Source of the DNA: JAJDGF01 sp031549325
GTDB lineage: Bacteria; Bacillota; Clostridia; Christensenellales; Aristaeellaceae
Reading direction: 5' to 3'
Assembly (NCBI GenBank): GCA_031549325.1
Contig: JAVBQA010000018.1
Location: forward strand, 1 to 64,000
Length of the DNA stretch: 64,000 nt
Numbering within the stretch: the stretch's first letter is position 1; each line of letters starts with the position of its first letter. Shown piece by piece: positions 8,318-16,850 of this stretch. A model generated the notes under the pieces. The model was not told the origin of the DNA. It made no database searches and was given only the letters and a program-made list of their open reading frames with translations. A program made the position numbers and the translations under genes.

Positions 8318-8462
8318 CTCGCCTTCTTTGCACCCGATGCATTTGAGGTGTTTGTTTGGGCGGCCCTTCGCGATTTGTCTGGCCAAGCGGTCGGCGCCGA
8401 GGTCAGGCCGCGCCATCGCATGAGGGTGAACCGGCTTGAAAGCCCTTTGTTTCATAGGATAT

Positions 8463-9236
8463 TCATGCCGTCTTGGGCAGGCGCACCTTGTCCGCCACTA
8501 GCGCGATGAATTCGCCATTGGTGGGCTTGTCGTCGGGGGAAAACACCTTGTAGCCGTACATCTTGTTGATGGAGTCCAGGCGGCCGCGGTTCCAGGCGAC
8601 CTCGATGGCGTGGCGCATGGCGCGCTCCACCTTGCTGGCGCTGGTGGCGTAGCGCTTGGCGATGCCGGGATAGAGCTCCTTGGTGATGCGGTTGATCACG
8701 TCGTGGTTCTCCAGCACCATGTGCACCGCCTCGCGCAGGTACTGGTAGCCCTTGATGTGCGCGGGGATGCCGATGGTGAGGAACAGGTTGGTGACCTGCT
8801 CGTCGGCGCTGTGCTGGGCGCTGGCGGGGGAGGCGTGCAGGCTGAGCTGCGGTTGGACGGGGCTGTCGCTGCCGACCATCTCCAGGACCCGGTTGTACAG
8901 GATCTGCATGTCCAGCGGCTTCACCATGTAATAGCTGGCCCCCAGCTGCATGGCGCGGTCGATGAAATCGTCCCGGGACAGGCTGGTGATGATGATGGTC
9001 TTGGGCGGCTGTTCGCGGGCGCTAAGCGCCTCCAGCACGGCGAACCCATCCATCTTGGGCATCACGATGTCGAGCAGGATCACGTCGGGCTGGGTCTCTT
9101 CGATGAGCTGAAGCGCGGCCACGCCGTCATAGGCACAACCGGCGATTTCTACGTCTGGCTTTTGTGAAAGGCAGTCAACGATCTGCTTCAGGATGGCCGG
9201 ATTGTCATCGACCGGTAGGACCTTGATCTTTGTCAT
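8463..9236 (-). CDS. spo0A: Sporulation master regulator Spo0A
   Basis: A 257-residue response regulator. The N-terminal receiver has VDDN, the phosphoacceptor Asp in VILLDIVMPKMDG and the signalling Lys in YYMVKPLD. The C-terminal domain carries the highly conserved Spo0A DNA-binding region (KGYQYLREAV, LYPGIAKRYATSASKVERAMRHAIE, NRGRLDSINKMYGY, PTNGEFIALVADKVRL). Phosphorylated Spo0A commits Firmicutes to sporulation by binding 0A boxes. The start at 9236 gives the standard N-terminus; an ATG three codons upstream is equally possible. Unlike in Bacillus, no spoIVB is next to it in this window. Its presence is the best evidence that the organism is an endospore former. Confidence 0.97.
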   Translation of the reverse strand: MTKIKVLPVDDNPAILKQIVDCLSQKPDVEIAGCAYDGVAALQLIEETQPDVILLDIVMPKMDGFAVLEALSAREQPPKTIIITSLSRDDFIDRAMQLGASYYMVKPLDMQILYNRVLEMVGSDSPVQPQLSLHASPASAQHSADEQVTNLFLTIGIPAHIKGYQYLREAVHMVLENHDVINRITKELYPGIAKRYATSASKVERAMRHAIEVAWNRGRLDSINKMYGYKVFSPDDKPTNGEFIALVADKVRLPKTA

Positions 9237-9325
9237 AACCCTCATCAACCCCTTCGAAACTATATATATGCCTGTATGAGCGTGGAAATGACAAGATCTT
9301 GTGCTTGCGCACATTTTTTTCTGAA

Positions 9326-9354
9326 GAAAAAAACCGCTTCTTCGACGAAGCGGT
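9326..9354 (-). terminator. Intrinsic terminator of glpK
   Basis: Perfect 8-bp stem ACCGCTTC/GAAGCGGT (9333-9340/9347-9354), followed on the minus strand by TTTTTTT. It separates glpK from spo0A. Confidence 0.85.
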
Positions 9355-9436
9355 CGAGAGAAGCGGCGATGCATCCTTTTTCGGAGAGAAGCACCCAAAT
9401 ATTGTCTGATTCGGAGGAGCCCGCCGATCGGCAGGC

Positions 9437-10924
9437 TTACACCTCCGCCCAATCCTTGCTGCGCTCCACGGCGCGCTGCCAGCCGTTGTACAGGGTGGCG
9501 CGCTTGCCGCCGTCCATCTGGGGATCAAACTGGCCGCCGGGCAGCCAGATCTCATCCAGGCGCTTGTCGTCCCACAGGCCGATGGCGCGGGCGGCCAGCA
9601 TGGCGGCGCCCAGGGCGCTGGTCTCGGTGTTGATGGGGCGCAGCACCTGGGTGCCCAGGATGTCGGCCTGGAACTGCATGAGCAGGTTGTTGCGGCTCGC
9701 GCCGCCGTCCACGCGCATCACGCTGGGCTTCAGCCCGCTGTCGCGCACCATGGCGTCCAGCACGTCGCGGGTCTGGTAGGCGATGGACTCCAGCGCGGCG
9801 CGCACGATGTGGGCGCGGTTGGAGCCCCTCGTGAGCCCGATGAGGGCGCCGCGCGCGTACATGTCCCAGTGGGGCGCGCCCAGGCCCGTGAAGGCGGGCA
9901 CCAGGTACACGCCGCCGCTATCGGGCACCGTTCGGGCCACTTCCTCGGATTCCTGGGAGGTCTTGATCAGGCCCAGCTCGTCGCGCAGCCACTGGATGGA
10001 CGCGCCCGCCATGAACACGCTGCCCTCCAGCGCGTAGCGGGGCTGGCCGCCCACCCGCCAGCCGATGGTGGTGATCAGGTTGCTCTTTGAGTGCACCGGG
10101 GTTGCGCCGGTGTTCATCAGCATGAAGCAGCCGGTGCCATATGTGTTTTTCACCATGCCGCCCTTGAAGCAGGCCTGGCCAAACAGCGCGGCGTGCTGAT
10201 CCCCGGCCAGCGCGGCCACCGGAATCTCGTGGCCCAGAATCGACTTGTCCAGCGTGCCGATGACCGTGGAGCTGTCCACCACATGGGGCAGCAGCGCCTC
10301 CGGAATGTCCATCGCGCGCAGCAGCAGCTCGTCCCAGCGCTGCTCGAAGATGTTGTAGAGCATGGTGCGCGAGGCGTTGGTGGCGTCGGTGACGTGGGGC
10401 CGCTCGGCGCACAGGTTGTACGCCAGCCAGGTGTCCACCGTGCCGAAGCACAGCTCGCCCTTGGCCGCCCGCGCCCGCGCGCCCGGGGTGTTCTCCAGCA
10501 CCCATTGGAGTTTCGTGCCTGAAAAATAGGCGTCGGCGATCAGGCCGGTGCGGTCCCGGATCACGTTGCCCAGCCCGTCCTGCTTCAGCCGTTCCACCAG
10601 CGGCGCGGTTCTGCGGCATTGCCACACGATGGCGTTGCACAGCGGCTCGCCGGTCTGTTTGTCCCAAACCAGCGTGGTCTCGCGCTGGTTGGTGATGCCG
10701 ATGGCCACGATGTCTTTGGGAGCCACGCCCGACTTCTGCACCGCCTGACGCAGCGCCTCCGTCTGGCTGCGCAGGATGTCCTGCGGGTCGTGCTCCACCC
10801 AGCCGGGCTTGGGATAGATCTGGGGGAACTCGATGCTGTGAATTGCCGCGATCGCGCCCAGCTGGTCAAACAGCACCGCGCGCGAGCTGGTCGTGCCCTG
10901 ATCCAGCGCCAACACATACTTCAT
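9437..10924 (-). CDS. glpK: Glycerol kinase
   Basis: FGGY-family kinase, 495 residues, full length. It converts glycerol and ATP to glycerol 3-phosphate. It has the N-terminal LALDQGTTSSR phosphate loop, GWVEHDP, GITNQRET, the catalytic Asp region ALAGDQHAALFGQ, and the C-terminal signature VDGGASRNNLLMQFQADIL with TSALGAAMLA. The ribosome binding site is GAGGGAG. No glpF or glpD is nearby. A strong hairpin with a U-tract ends only a few bases before the ribosome binding site, which hints at transcript-level control. Confidence 0.97.
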   Translation of the reverse strand: MKYVLALDQGTTSSRAVLFDQLGAIAAIHSIEFPQIYPKPGWVEHDPQDILRSQTEALRQAVQKSGVAPKDIVAIGITNQRETTLVWDKQTGEPLCNAIVWQCRRTAPLVERLKQDGLGNVIRDRTGLIADAYFSGTKLQWVLENTPGARARAAKGELCFGTVDTWLAYNLCAERPHVTDATNASRTMLYNIFEQRWDELLLRAMDIPEALLPHVVDSSTVIGTLDKSILGHEIPVAALAGDQHAALFGQACFKGGMVKNTYGTGCFMLMNTGATPVHSKSNLITTIGWRVGGQPRYALEGSVFMAGASIQWLRDELGLIKTSQESEEVARTVPDSGGVYLVPAFTGLGAPHWDMYARGALIGLTRGSNRAHIVRAALESIAYQTRDVLDAMVRDSGLKPSVMRVDGGASRNNLLMQFQADILGTQVLRPINTETSALGAAMLAARAIGLWDDKRLDEIWLPGGQFDPQMDGGKRATLYNGWQRAVERSKDWAEV

Positions 10925-10938
10925 GGTTTCGCTCCCTC

Positions 10939-10969
10939 AAAAATCAAGCGGGGGGATCCCCCCGCTTGA
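10939..10969 (-). terminator. Strong hairpin with U-tract in front of glpK
   Basis: A 13-bp perfect palindromic stem (10944-10969) with TTTTT downstream on the minus strand. It terminates the acidic membrane protein gene and sits directly before the glpK ribosome binding site, so it is in the glpK leader of any read-through transcript. Confidence 0.8.
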
Positions 10970-10989
10970 CGCGTTGCGCATTGGTTGGG

Positions 10990-12780
10990 TCAGACCGTGG
11001 CCTGCACGCCCTGCTGAGCCGCGCTGCCGTCCGGCTTGACGTCCTCCGGGTCCAGTGGGCTGCCCTCCACGCCCGGCTCGGGCGTGGGCGCTTGTGTGGG
11101 CGCCGTGGTCGGCGCCTGTGTGGGCGCCACGGTGGGCGCTTGCGTGGGGGCGACGGTCGGCGCCAGCGTGGGCGCCACGGTGGGCGCGGGGGTCTCGGAC
11201 GCGGCGGGCTGCTCGATGTTGACGGGCAGATCCGGAGCGGGCTTGGGCAGCACGCCGTCCAGCGGGATGATCTGGCCCACGGTGTCGCGCACGATGTCCA
11301 GGTTCCACACCTTGGAGGACTCCAGCTGGCGCGCCACAACCACAAGCAGCACAAACAGGATCACCAGGATCAGCAAGCCCTTAATGAACGCCAGCAGGCG
11401 CTTGCCAAAGCTGACGTGGTAGGCGCGCTCCAGCGCCTCCTCCTCGTCGTAGTCGTCATAGTCGTCGTACTCGTCGTCATACTCGTCGTCGTATTCGTCG
11501 CCGCTTTCGTAGTCGTCGTCTTCCTCTTCGACCTCTTCGTCGCGGTAAATCTTGCGCTTTTTGGCAAAGCGAAGCGGTTTCACCGGGCGGATATCGTCCT
11601 CTTCGTCGTCATCGGGGAGGTTCTGATCGTCGTCCGGCGTATCCTCGTCGTCGTCCTCGCCGGCGACGGGGCTCACCGGGCGCGCGCGCAGCGGCTTAAA
11701 CTCCTGCGTGGGCTCGTCAACATGCTCGTAGCTGCCTGGCTTGTCCTCGCCCCCCTTTTTGACGGCAGGGGTGGACAGCGTGCCCGCGTTGGCCATGGCC
11801 TTGCGCTCGCGCCTGGACAGCGCCGGCACGGTGTTGAGATCCTCAGACAGCATCTTGGTGAGTTCCGCGCTGATGTTCGGCTCGTTATCGCTCATGAACT
11901 CGTCCCCTTCGTTGCTTGATGTGGCGTGCCCCGCGGGACGCATGAACGCCTTGCGCGCCTGCTCGTCCAGCGGGCGCATCACGCCCAGCGGATCGTGGTC
12001 GTATTCATCATCGTCCGACACGGCAAACACCGCGTCCACGCTGCGGCGGCGGCTTGCCGGGGCGTCGTCTTCGACGTCGTCGTCCTCTGCCATCAGCGCC
12101 AGCGTCATCGAGGGCGCCGAGTGCGCGTCGGGCGCATCGGCCTGGACCGCGCCCCCGTCGTCCTCGGCCTCGTCGTCCTCAGCCTCGCCGTCCGCATCCT
12201 TCTGGAAGCGCCGGCGCAGCGCGTCGGTCCTGCGCGCCAGCTTGCCGCCGAACAACCGCAGCTTATCCAGCGTGCCCGCGAAGGGGTTGGTGATCTCCAG
12301 CTCGTCGTCCGCGGCCGCGACACCCTCGGCGTCGTCCGGCTCGCTTTCGGAGAGCACTTCCTGATCTTCTTCGTCTTCATCGGTGGACGGCAAGCCGGGC
12401 GCGTCGTCCGGCTCGGCGGGTTGCGCGGCCTCGGCGTCCTCGGGTTTGGCCAAATCCTGTTCGTCGCTGGCCGCGTTCGGCGCGATCACGTGCTCCTTGC
12501 CCGGGTTGCGCCTGTGGCCTTGCGGGCGGGGTGCGCCGTCTTCGCCGTCGCCTTCCGCCTGCCCGCGCTTGCCGCCGAACAGGCTCAGCGCACGCTTGGT
12601 GTCCTCGTGAACCTCGGCGAGCATCGATGCTTCATTTTTCAGCTGCGCGGCCGTTGGCTTCGGGGACTCCACGTCGCCCGTCAGCTGCACCGCCCGCTGC
12701 CGGAGCCTGGCCATGTCGTGCTGGCGCTTGTACTCGTAATAATCCACGCCCGGCTGCTCCGGGATCATCCTCTTCGCCAT
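10990..12780 (-). CDS. Very acidic single-pass membrane protein with APT-repeat tail
   Basis: I do not recognise a family. It has 596 residues. Roughly residues 1-470 are low-complexity and dominated by Asp, Glu and Ala, with runs such as DDEYDDEYDDYDDYDEEE. A single membrane segment (LLAFIKGLLILVILFVLLVVVARQ) follows, then a short outer part ending in a proline-threonine repeat built on APTVAPTQ. The acidic half should be cytoplasmic and the tail outside. The start at 12780 is set by AGAGGGG. The DNA of the acidic part is also repetitive (GAC/GAG triplets), so length may vary between strains. A role as a scaffold or cell-envelope linker is a guess. Confidence 0.8.
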   Translation of the reverse strand: MAKRMIPEQPGVDYYEYKRQHDMARLRQRAVQLTGDVESPKPTAAQLKNEASMLAEVHEDTKRALSLFGGKRGQAEGDGEDGAPRPQGHRRNPGKEHVIAPNAASDEQDLAKPEDAEAAQPAEPDDAPGLPSTDEDEEDQEVLSESEPDDAEGVAAADDELEITNPFAGTLDKLRLFGGKLARRTDALRRRFQKDADGEAEDDEAEDDGGAVQADAPDAHSAPSMTLALMAEDDDVEDDAPASRRRSVDAVFAVSDDDEYDHDPLGVMRPLDEQARKAFMRPAGHATSSNEGDEFMSDNEPNISAELTKMLSEDLNTVPALSRRERKAMANAGTLSTPAVKKGGEDKPGSYEHVDEPTQEFKPLRARPVSPVAGEDDDEDTPDDDQNLPDDDEEDDIRPVKPLRFAKKRKIYRDEEVEEEDDDYESGDEYDDEYDDEYDDYDDYDEEEALERAYHVSFGKRLLAFIKGLLILVILFVLLVVVARQLESSKVWNLDIVRDTVGQIIPLDGVLPKPAPDLPVNIEQPAASETPAPTVAPTLAPTVAPTQAPTVAPTQAPTTAPTQAPTPEPGVEGSPLDPEDVKPDGSAAQQGVQATV

Positions 12781-12961
12781 CGTCTCGCCCCTCTTGATTG
12801 GAACCCGGTATGCGGTTCCCATGATGCTGATCGCAGCGCATATATTGCTATTATACCATATGACAGGTTTATGACAAGTCAAGATTGGGGGTTAAGTCAA
12901 AAAAACTTGGTTTTGCATATAGTAGAAAGGGAAAAACCGCCAGTTTGGGGAGGGGATCGCC

Positions 12962-13177
12962 ATGGAATCCATTCGAAGCATTCTTGCCAGGGCCCGGTTC
13001 AACCGCGCGCTGCTGAAGGGAAGCGCGCTGCCAAACATTGCAACCAGGCCCGCGCCCGAGCGCCCCCAGCCGGTTTCCGCACCTGCCGAGCCGCCGCCCC
13101 TGCCGCCGCTGCACATCAGCGCCTACCAGGAGCTGATGAAAAAGCACGACCAGATCAAGCCGCGCAAAATCGGGTAA
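12962..13177 (+). CDS. Small proline-rich protein of unknown function
   Basis: A 71-residue ORF, ATG at 12962 with GGGGAGGGG upstream. The N-terminus is basic (SIRSILARARFNRALLKG), the centre is proline-rich (PAEPPPLPPLH) and the C-terminus is lysine-rich. No signal peptide or membrane segment is seen. The spacing, ribosome binding site and codon use look like a real gene, but no homologue is recognised. A GCATATAGTA sequence about 45 nt upstream could be part of a sporulation-type promoter; this is weak. Confidence 0.5.
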   Translation: MESIRSILARARFNRALLKGSALPNIATRPAPERPQPVSAPAEPPPLPPLHISAYQELMKKHDQIKPRKIG

Positions 13178-13208
13178 GGGGAATTCAGGGAATCCGATGA
13201 TAAAGCAG

Positions 13209-13259
13209 GAGGCCCGGGGGCAATGTCCCCCGGCGAGGCGCGGGGGCAGAGCCCCGCAT
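13209..13259 (-). repeat. Short intergenic double-hairpin repeat, copy 1
   Basis: Read on the minus strand it has the form GCGGGGC-nnn-GCCCC followed by GGGGAC-nnn-G-CCCC and GGGCCTCC. It matches the copy at 28196-28250 almost base for base outside the loops, and the copy at 14634-14685 less well. Confidence 0.65.
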
Positions 13260-13287
13260 TGCGTTCTTCTCCGCCGTGCAGTATAAT
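13259..13287 (+). promoter_or_regulatory. Sigma-A promoter of pepT
   Basis: TTGCGT (13259-13264), 17-bp spacer, TATAAT (13282-13287). The predicted transcript start near 13294 argues for the ATG at 13321 as the pepT start. Confidence 0.65.
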
Positions 13288-13320
13288 AATGGCATTATGA
13301 CGGCAAAGGGGACGAACGGG

Positions 13321-14529
13321 ATGAGGGCATACGAGCGGCTACTGAGGTACATACAGTTTGACACGGCTTCGGACGAGACCAGCCAAAGCTGCCCGAGCAC
13401 CGGCGGGCAGAAGGTGCTCGGCGCGGCGTTGGTGGAGGAAATGCGGGCGCTGGGCATGGAGGACGTGCGCATGGACGAGCACGGCTATGTGTACGGCGCG
13501 GTGCCGGGCAACGCGGACGGCCCGGTGATCGGTCTGATCGCGCATCTGGACACGGTTGCGGATCTGCCGGTGCTGCCCATGAACGCGCGAATCGTCGAGA
13601 ACTACGACGGCGGCGACGTTCCGCTGAACGACCAGGGCGAGGTGCTGTCGGTGGGAACCTTCCCGTTCCTTGCCAAGTACAAGGGGCAGCAGCTCATCGT
13701 CACCGACGGCAAGACGATTCTGGGCGCGGACGACAAGGCGGGCGTGGCCGAGATCCTGAGCTGTGCGGAGCGGCTGATGGGGGATTCGTCCATCCGGCAC
13801 GGGCGCGTGATGGTGGCCTTCACGCCCGATGAGGAGATCGGCCGCGGCGCGGATAAGTTCGATGTGCCCGGCTTTGGCGCGGAGTTTGCCTATACCGTGG
13901 ACGGCGGCGAGCTGGGCGGCATCGAGTACGAGAACTTTAACGCCGCCTCGGCCAAGCTGACCGTCAACGGCGTCAACATCCACCCGGGCGCCGCCAAGGG
14001 CAAGATGAAAAGCGCGATCCTGGTGGCCGGCGAGGCGCTGAGCCTGCTGCCCGCCTCCGAGACGCCCGCCACCACCGAAGGGTACGAGGGCTTTTACCAT
14101 GCCGTGGGCGTCACGGGCACGGTGGAACAGGCCGAGCTGCGCCTGATCATCCGCGACCACGACGAGGCGAAGTTCGAGGCGCGGAAAGGCTTCGTCCAGC
14201 GGCTGGTGGACTTCCTGAACCAGAAGCACGGCGCGGGCACGGTGGAGCTTCAGCTCACCGACAGCTACTTCAACATGAAGCGCATGTTCGAGGGCAAGCA
14301 GTTCATCGTGGAGCGCGCGCAGGCCGCCATGAGGGCTTGCGGCATCGAGCCCTACCTTGAGGCCATCCGGGGAGGTACCGACGGCGCGCGCCTCAGCTTC
14401 ATGGGCCTGCCTTGCCCCAACCTGTCCACCGGCGGCATGAACTACCACGGCCGCCACGAGTGCATTCCCGTCGAGTCCATGGATAAGATGGTGGACGTGC
14501 TGGTGGAGCTGGTGAGGGTGGAACGATAG
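13321..14529 (+). CDS. pepT: Peptidase T (tripeptidase)
   Basis: M20-family zinc aminotripeptidase, 402 residues. It removes the N-terminal residue of tripeptides in the cytoplasm. Metal-site motifs are present: GLIAHLDT (His and nearby catalytic Asp), LGADDKAG (bridging Asp), FTPDEEIGRG (catalytic and metal Glu), the Asp in TVDGGELGG, and YHGRHE near the C-terminus. RGGTDGARLSFMGLPCPNLSTGG is the usual PepT dimerisation/lid signature. The ATG at 13321 has AAGGGG upstream. A terminator follows at 14586. Confidence 0.96.
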   Translation: MRAYERLLRYIQFDTASDETSQSCPSTGGQKVLGAALVEEMRALGMEDVRMDEHGYVYGAVPGNADGPVIGLIAHLDTVADLPVLPMNARIVENYDGGDVPLNDQGEVLSVGTFPFLAKYKGQQLIVTDGKTILGADDKAGVAEILSCAERLMGDSSIRHGRVMVAFTPDEEIGRGADKFDVPGFGAEFAYTVDGGELGGIEYENFNAASAKLTVNGVNIHPGAAKGKMKSAILVAGEALSLLPASETPATTEGYEGFYHAVGVTGTVEQAELRLIIRDHDEAKFEARKGFVQRLVDFLNQKHGAGTVELQLTDSYFNMKRMFEGKQFIVERAQAAMRACGIEPYLEAIRGGTDGARLSFMGLPCPNLSTGGMNYHGRHECIPVESMDKMVDVLVELVRVER

Positions 14530-14585
14530 GGGACGTTAGGGGACGTCGTCCCTTGAGAATCCTATCTATAAAACCTATGGGAAAA

Positions 14586-14618
14586 GGACGGGCTATCGTT
14601 TTGATAGCCCGCCCTTTT
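14586..14618 (+). terminator. Intrinsic terminator of pepT
   Basis: Stem GGGCTATC/GATAGCCC (14590-14597/14603-14610), then GCCCTTTT. Confidence 0.7.
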
Positions 14619-14633
14619 GTTCACCCTTGGGAT

Positions 14634-14685
14634 GGGTCCAAGGACAACGTCCCCGGCGGGGAGGTTAGAGGGCGGAGCCCCTATC
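14634..14685 (-). repeat. Short intergenic double-hairpin repeat, copy 2
   Basis: A more diverged copy of the repeat at 13209 and 28196 (minus strand: GATAGGGGC-tcc-GCCC, then CCGGGGAC-gtt-GTCC). It lies directly downstream of the ABC binding-protein gene. Confidence 0.5.
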
Positions 14686-14695
14686 GTTCCCTTGA

Positions 14696-15769
14696 TTAGT
14701 CGTAGAGCAGCGGCGCGATCTTCGCGTCGTCCATGTTGGCGGCGGTGTAGAACTGGCAGCCGGTGTCGACAACCGCGTCCACGGTCTCGCCGTTCATGGC
14801 CTTCACAGCCAGCTCGACGGCCAGATAGCCGATCATGTAGGGATCCTGGGTCACGGAGCCATAGAACCAGCCGTTCTTGACGGCGGCCTTCTGGTTCTTG
14901 CCGGCGTCGAAGCCGACCACGATGACGTCCTTGTAGGAGCCGTTGGTGCGGTCGAGGTCCTGGCCGTCGGTGGTGGCGGCCAGCAGGCCGCCCACGGTGG
15001 CCTCATTGGAGCAGAAGATCGCAACCGGCTTCTTCTGCAGCAGGCCCTGGGCAGTGGTCTGGCAGTCGGTCGGGGCGGTGGTGGCCGGCACCAGGATGTT
15101 CAGCTCGATGGCGACCTTGCCGGACTCGGAGGCCTTGGCATATTTGTCATGGCCGGTGATGGCGACTTCGCCCGCCTTCACGCCGTTGGCCAGTTCGAAC
15201 ATCTTGTTCAGGAAGCCGATGGTGCGGCCGGTGACGGAGGCGGAGGTGGCGTCCTGGCTCATCGCGCCGATCAGCACGGGCGCTTCGGCCGTGGCGGCCT
15301 CGATGGCGGCCTTCACCTCGGGGATGGCGAACATCTGCTCGGCGGCCAGCGCGCCGGCGGCCTCGTTGTTGGTGGAGGCGGTGGACACGATGGTGCCTTC
15401 GGGGGCGTTCGGCACGCCGCTGTCAAAGCCGACGACCGGGATGCCCTTTTCCTTGGCGGCGTTCAGCTGCTCGGTCACGGACTCGGTGTCCAGCGCCGCC
15501 AGGCACAGGCCCTTGGGGTTCTTGGCCAGCGCGGCGTTCAGCATGTCGATCTGCACCGGGATGTCGGACTCGCTGGGCGGGCCGTCGAAGGTCATGTCGA
15601 CGTTGTACTTCTCGGCGGCGTCTTTCGCGCCCATGTTGACGGTCTGCCAGAACTGATGCTGGAAGCCTTTGGAGATGACCGCGATGTAGGGCTTGGCTTC
15701 GGCGAGCGCCGGAGCGGCCATCGCAAACACGAGAACCAGGGCCAGAACCAATGCGAGGGTTTTCTTCAT
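14696..15769 (-). CDS. Sugar ABC transporter substrate-binding protein (RbsB/Peripla_BP_4)
   Basis: A 357-residue secreted binding protein of the ribose/galactose type. The signal peptide is MKKTLALVLALVLVFAMAAPALAEA. The mature part has the usual two lobes (YIAVISKGFQHQFWQ, GLCLAALDTESV, GIPVVGFDSGV, CSNEATVGGLLAA, VVGFDAGKNQ, GSVTQDPYMIGY). There is no cysteine at the cleavage site, so it lacks the lipobox expected of Gram-positive binding proteins. It is the last gene of the permease/ATPase operon. A ligand cannot be assigned; the linked dehydrogenases suggest a polyol or sugar. Confidence 0.93.
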   Translation of the reverse strand: MKKTLALVLALVLVFAMAAPALAEAKPYIAVISKGFQHQFWQTVNMGAKDAAEKYNVDMTFDGPPSESDIPVQIDMLNAALAKNPKGLCLAALDTESVTEQLNAAKEKGIPVVGFDSGVPNAPEGTIVSTASTNNEAAGALAAEQMFAIPEVKAAIEAATAEAPVLIGAMSQDATSASVTGRTIGFLNKMFELANGVKAGEVAITGHDKYAKASESGKVAIELNILVPATTAPTDCQTTAQGLLQKKPVAIFCSNEATVGGLLAATTDGQDLDRTNGSYKDVIVVGFDAGKNQKAAVKNGWFYGSVTQDPYMIGYLAVELAVKAMNGETVDAVVDTGCQFYTAANMDDAKIAPLLYD

Positions 15770-15830
15770 GGTGGGTTCCTCCTAAAATTGATGATTTTTT
15801 ATCCTAGCGGTTTTGGCCGCCTAGAATCGG

Positions 15831-16835
15831 TCAGATGAGCTTCACCTTGCTGGCCTGGCGGATGCGGTACTGGTCGAGCAGCACGGCGCCGATCACGACC
15901 GCGCCGGTCATGAACGTCTGCCACTGGCCCTGCAGGCCCATCAGCATCAGGCCCTGCTTCAGCACCGACATGGTGAACACGCCGATCAGCGTGCCGGTCA
16001 GCGAGCCTGAGCCGCCCGACATGGACGTGCCGCCGATGACGACGCCCGCGATGGCCAGCAGCTCGTAGCCGTTGCCGGTGGACGGGACGATCGTGGTGTA
16101 CACGGCCGAATAGAAGATGCCGGCCAGCCCGCAGAAGAATCCGCACAGCATGTACACGATGGTGAGCCAGCGCTGGGTCTTGATGCCGGACAGGCGCGCG
16201 GCCTCGTAGTTGCTGCCCATGGCGAATGTGTAGCGCCCGAACTTGGTTCTGTTCAGCACCACCCAGGCGATCAGAAACGCGGCGACCAGCCACAGCGCGC
16301 CCACCGGGAAGCCGGGCACTGAGGAGGTGTTGCTGGTCTTGTAGAACACCTGCTTGAAGCTCTGCTCGGTGAAGCGCATGGTGGTCACCTTGGTGACGAT
16401 GGCGCCAAAGCCCATGCCCATCATCTGGGTGCCCAGCGTGGCGATGAAGGGGGGCAGCTTGAGGTAGGCGATCATCAGCCCGTTCATCAGCCCGATGATC
16501 GTGCAGATTGCGATCCCGAGCCCCAGCGACGCCCACACATTCCAGCCCCAGCTCTGCGCCATGCCGCCGATCAGCATGCCGCAGATCAGCGTGGTGCCCA
16601 GGGACAGGTCGATGCCGCCGGTGATGATGACGAACGTCACCCCGAGCGCCATAAAGCCGATGTAGTAGGAGGCGTTCAGCACGTTGATGGCCGCGTCCTT
16701 CAGGCCTTCCGCGGTGCGCAGCCCGGGCACGGCGCAGATGAAGAAGATGATCAGCAGCACCAGCACCATGGGCGCGAACAGCTTTTGCCAGTCAAACGCC
16801 TGGCCGGGAGCGGGTCTCTTGGTTGCAGAGGTCAT
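15831..16835 (-). CDS. Sugar ABC transporter permease (RbsC type)
   Basis: A 334-residue integral membrane permease of the BPD_transp_2 family with about ten hydrophobic segments. The conserved loop GVTFVIITGGIDLSLGT contains the family GxIDLSxG motif, and AIAGVVIGGTSMSGGSGSLTGTLIG is the typical C-terminal signature. It pairs with the RbsA-type ATPase 15 nt upstream and the binding protein 61 nt downstream. Confidence 0.95.
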   Translation of the reverse strand: MTSATKRPAPGQAFDWQKLFAPMVLVLLIIFFICAVPGLRTAEGLKDAAINVLNASYYIGFMALGVTFVIITGGIDLSLGTTLICGMLIGGMAQSWGWNVWASLGLGIAICTIIGLMNGLMIAYLKLPPFIATLGTQMMGMGFGAIVTKVTTMRFTEQSFKQVFYKTSNTSSVPGFPVGALWLVAAFLIAWVVLNRTKFGRYTFAMGSNYEAARLSGIKTQRWLTIVYMLCGFFCGLAGIFYSAVYTTIVPSTGNGYELLAIAGVVIGGTSMSGGSGSLTGTLIGVFTMSVLKQGLMLMGLQGQWQTFMTGAVVIGAVLLDQYRIRQASKVKLI

Positions 16836-16850
16836 AGGTTTGATTCACTC

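Noticed and set aside
8225..8455. Minus-strand 76-residue ORF between the GHKL kinase and spo0A
   Set aside because: It runs through a hairpin and into the kinase gene, has no clear ribosome binding site and no recognisable domain.
11036..11215. CRISPR-like regular repeats (GGCGCC-GTGGGCGC pattern)
   Set aside because: They encode the APT repeats of the acidic membrane protein in frame; spacing is 12-24 bp with no spacers.
12854..12961. Sporulation sigma-factor promoter (GCATATAGTA) before the 71-residue ORF
   Set aside because: A -10-like match is present but no matching -35 at proper spacing was found, so it is not listed as a feature.
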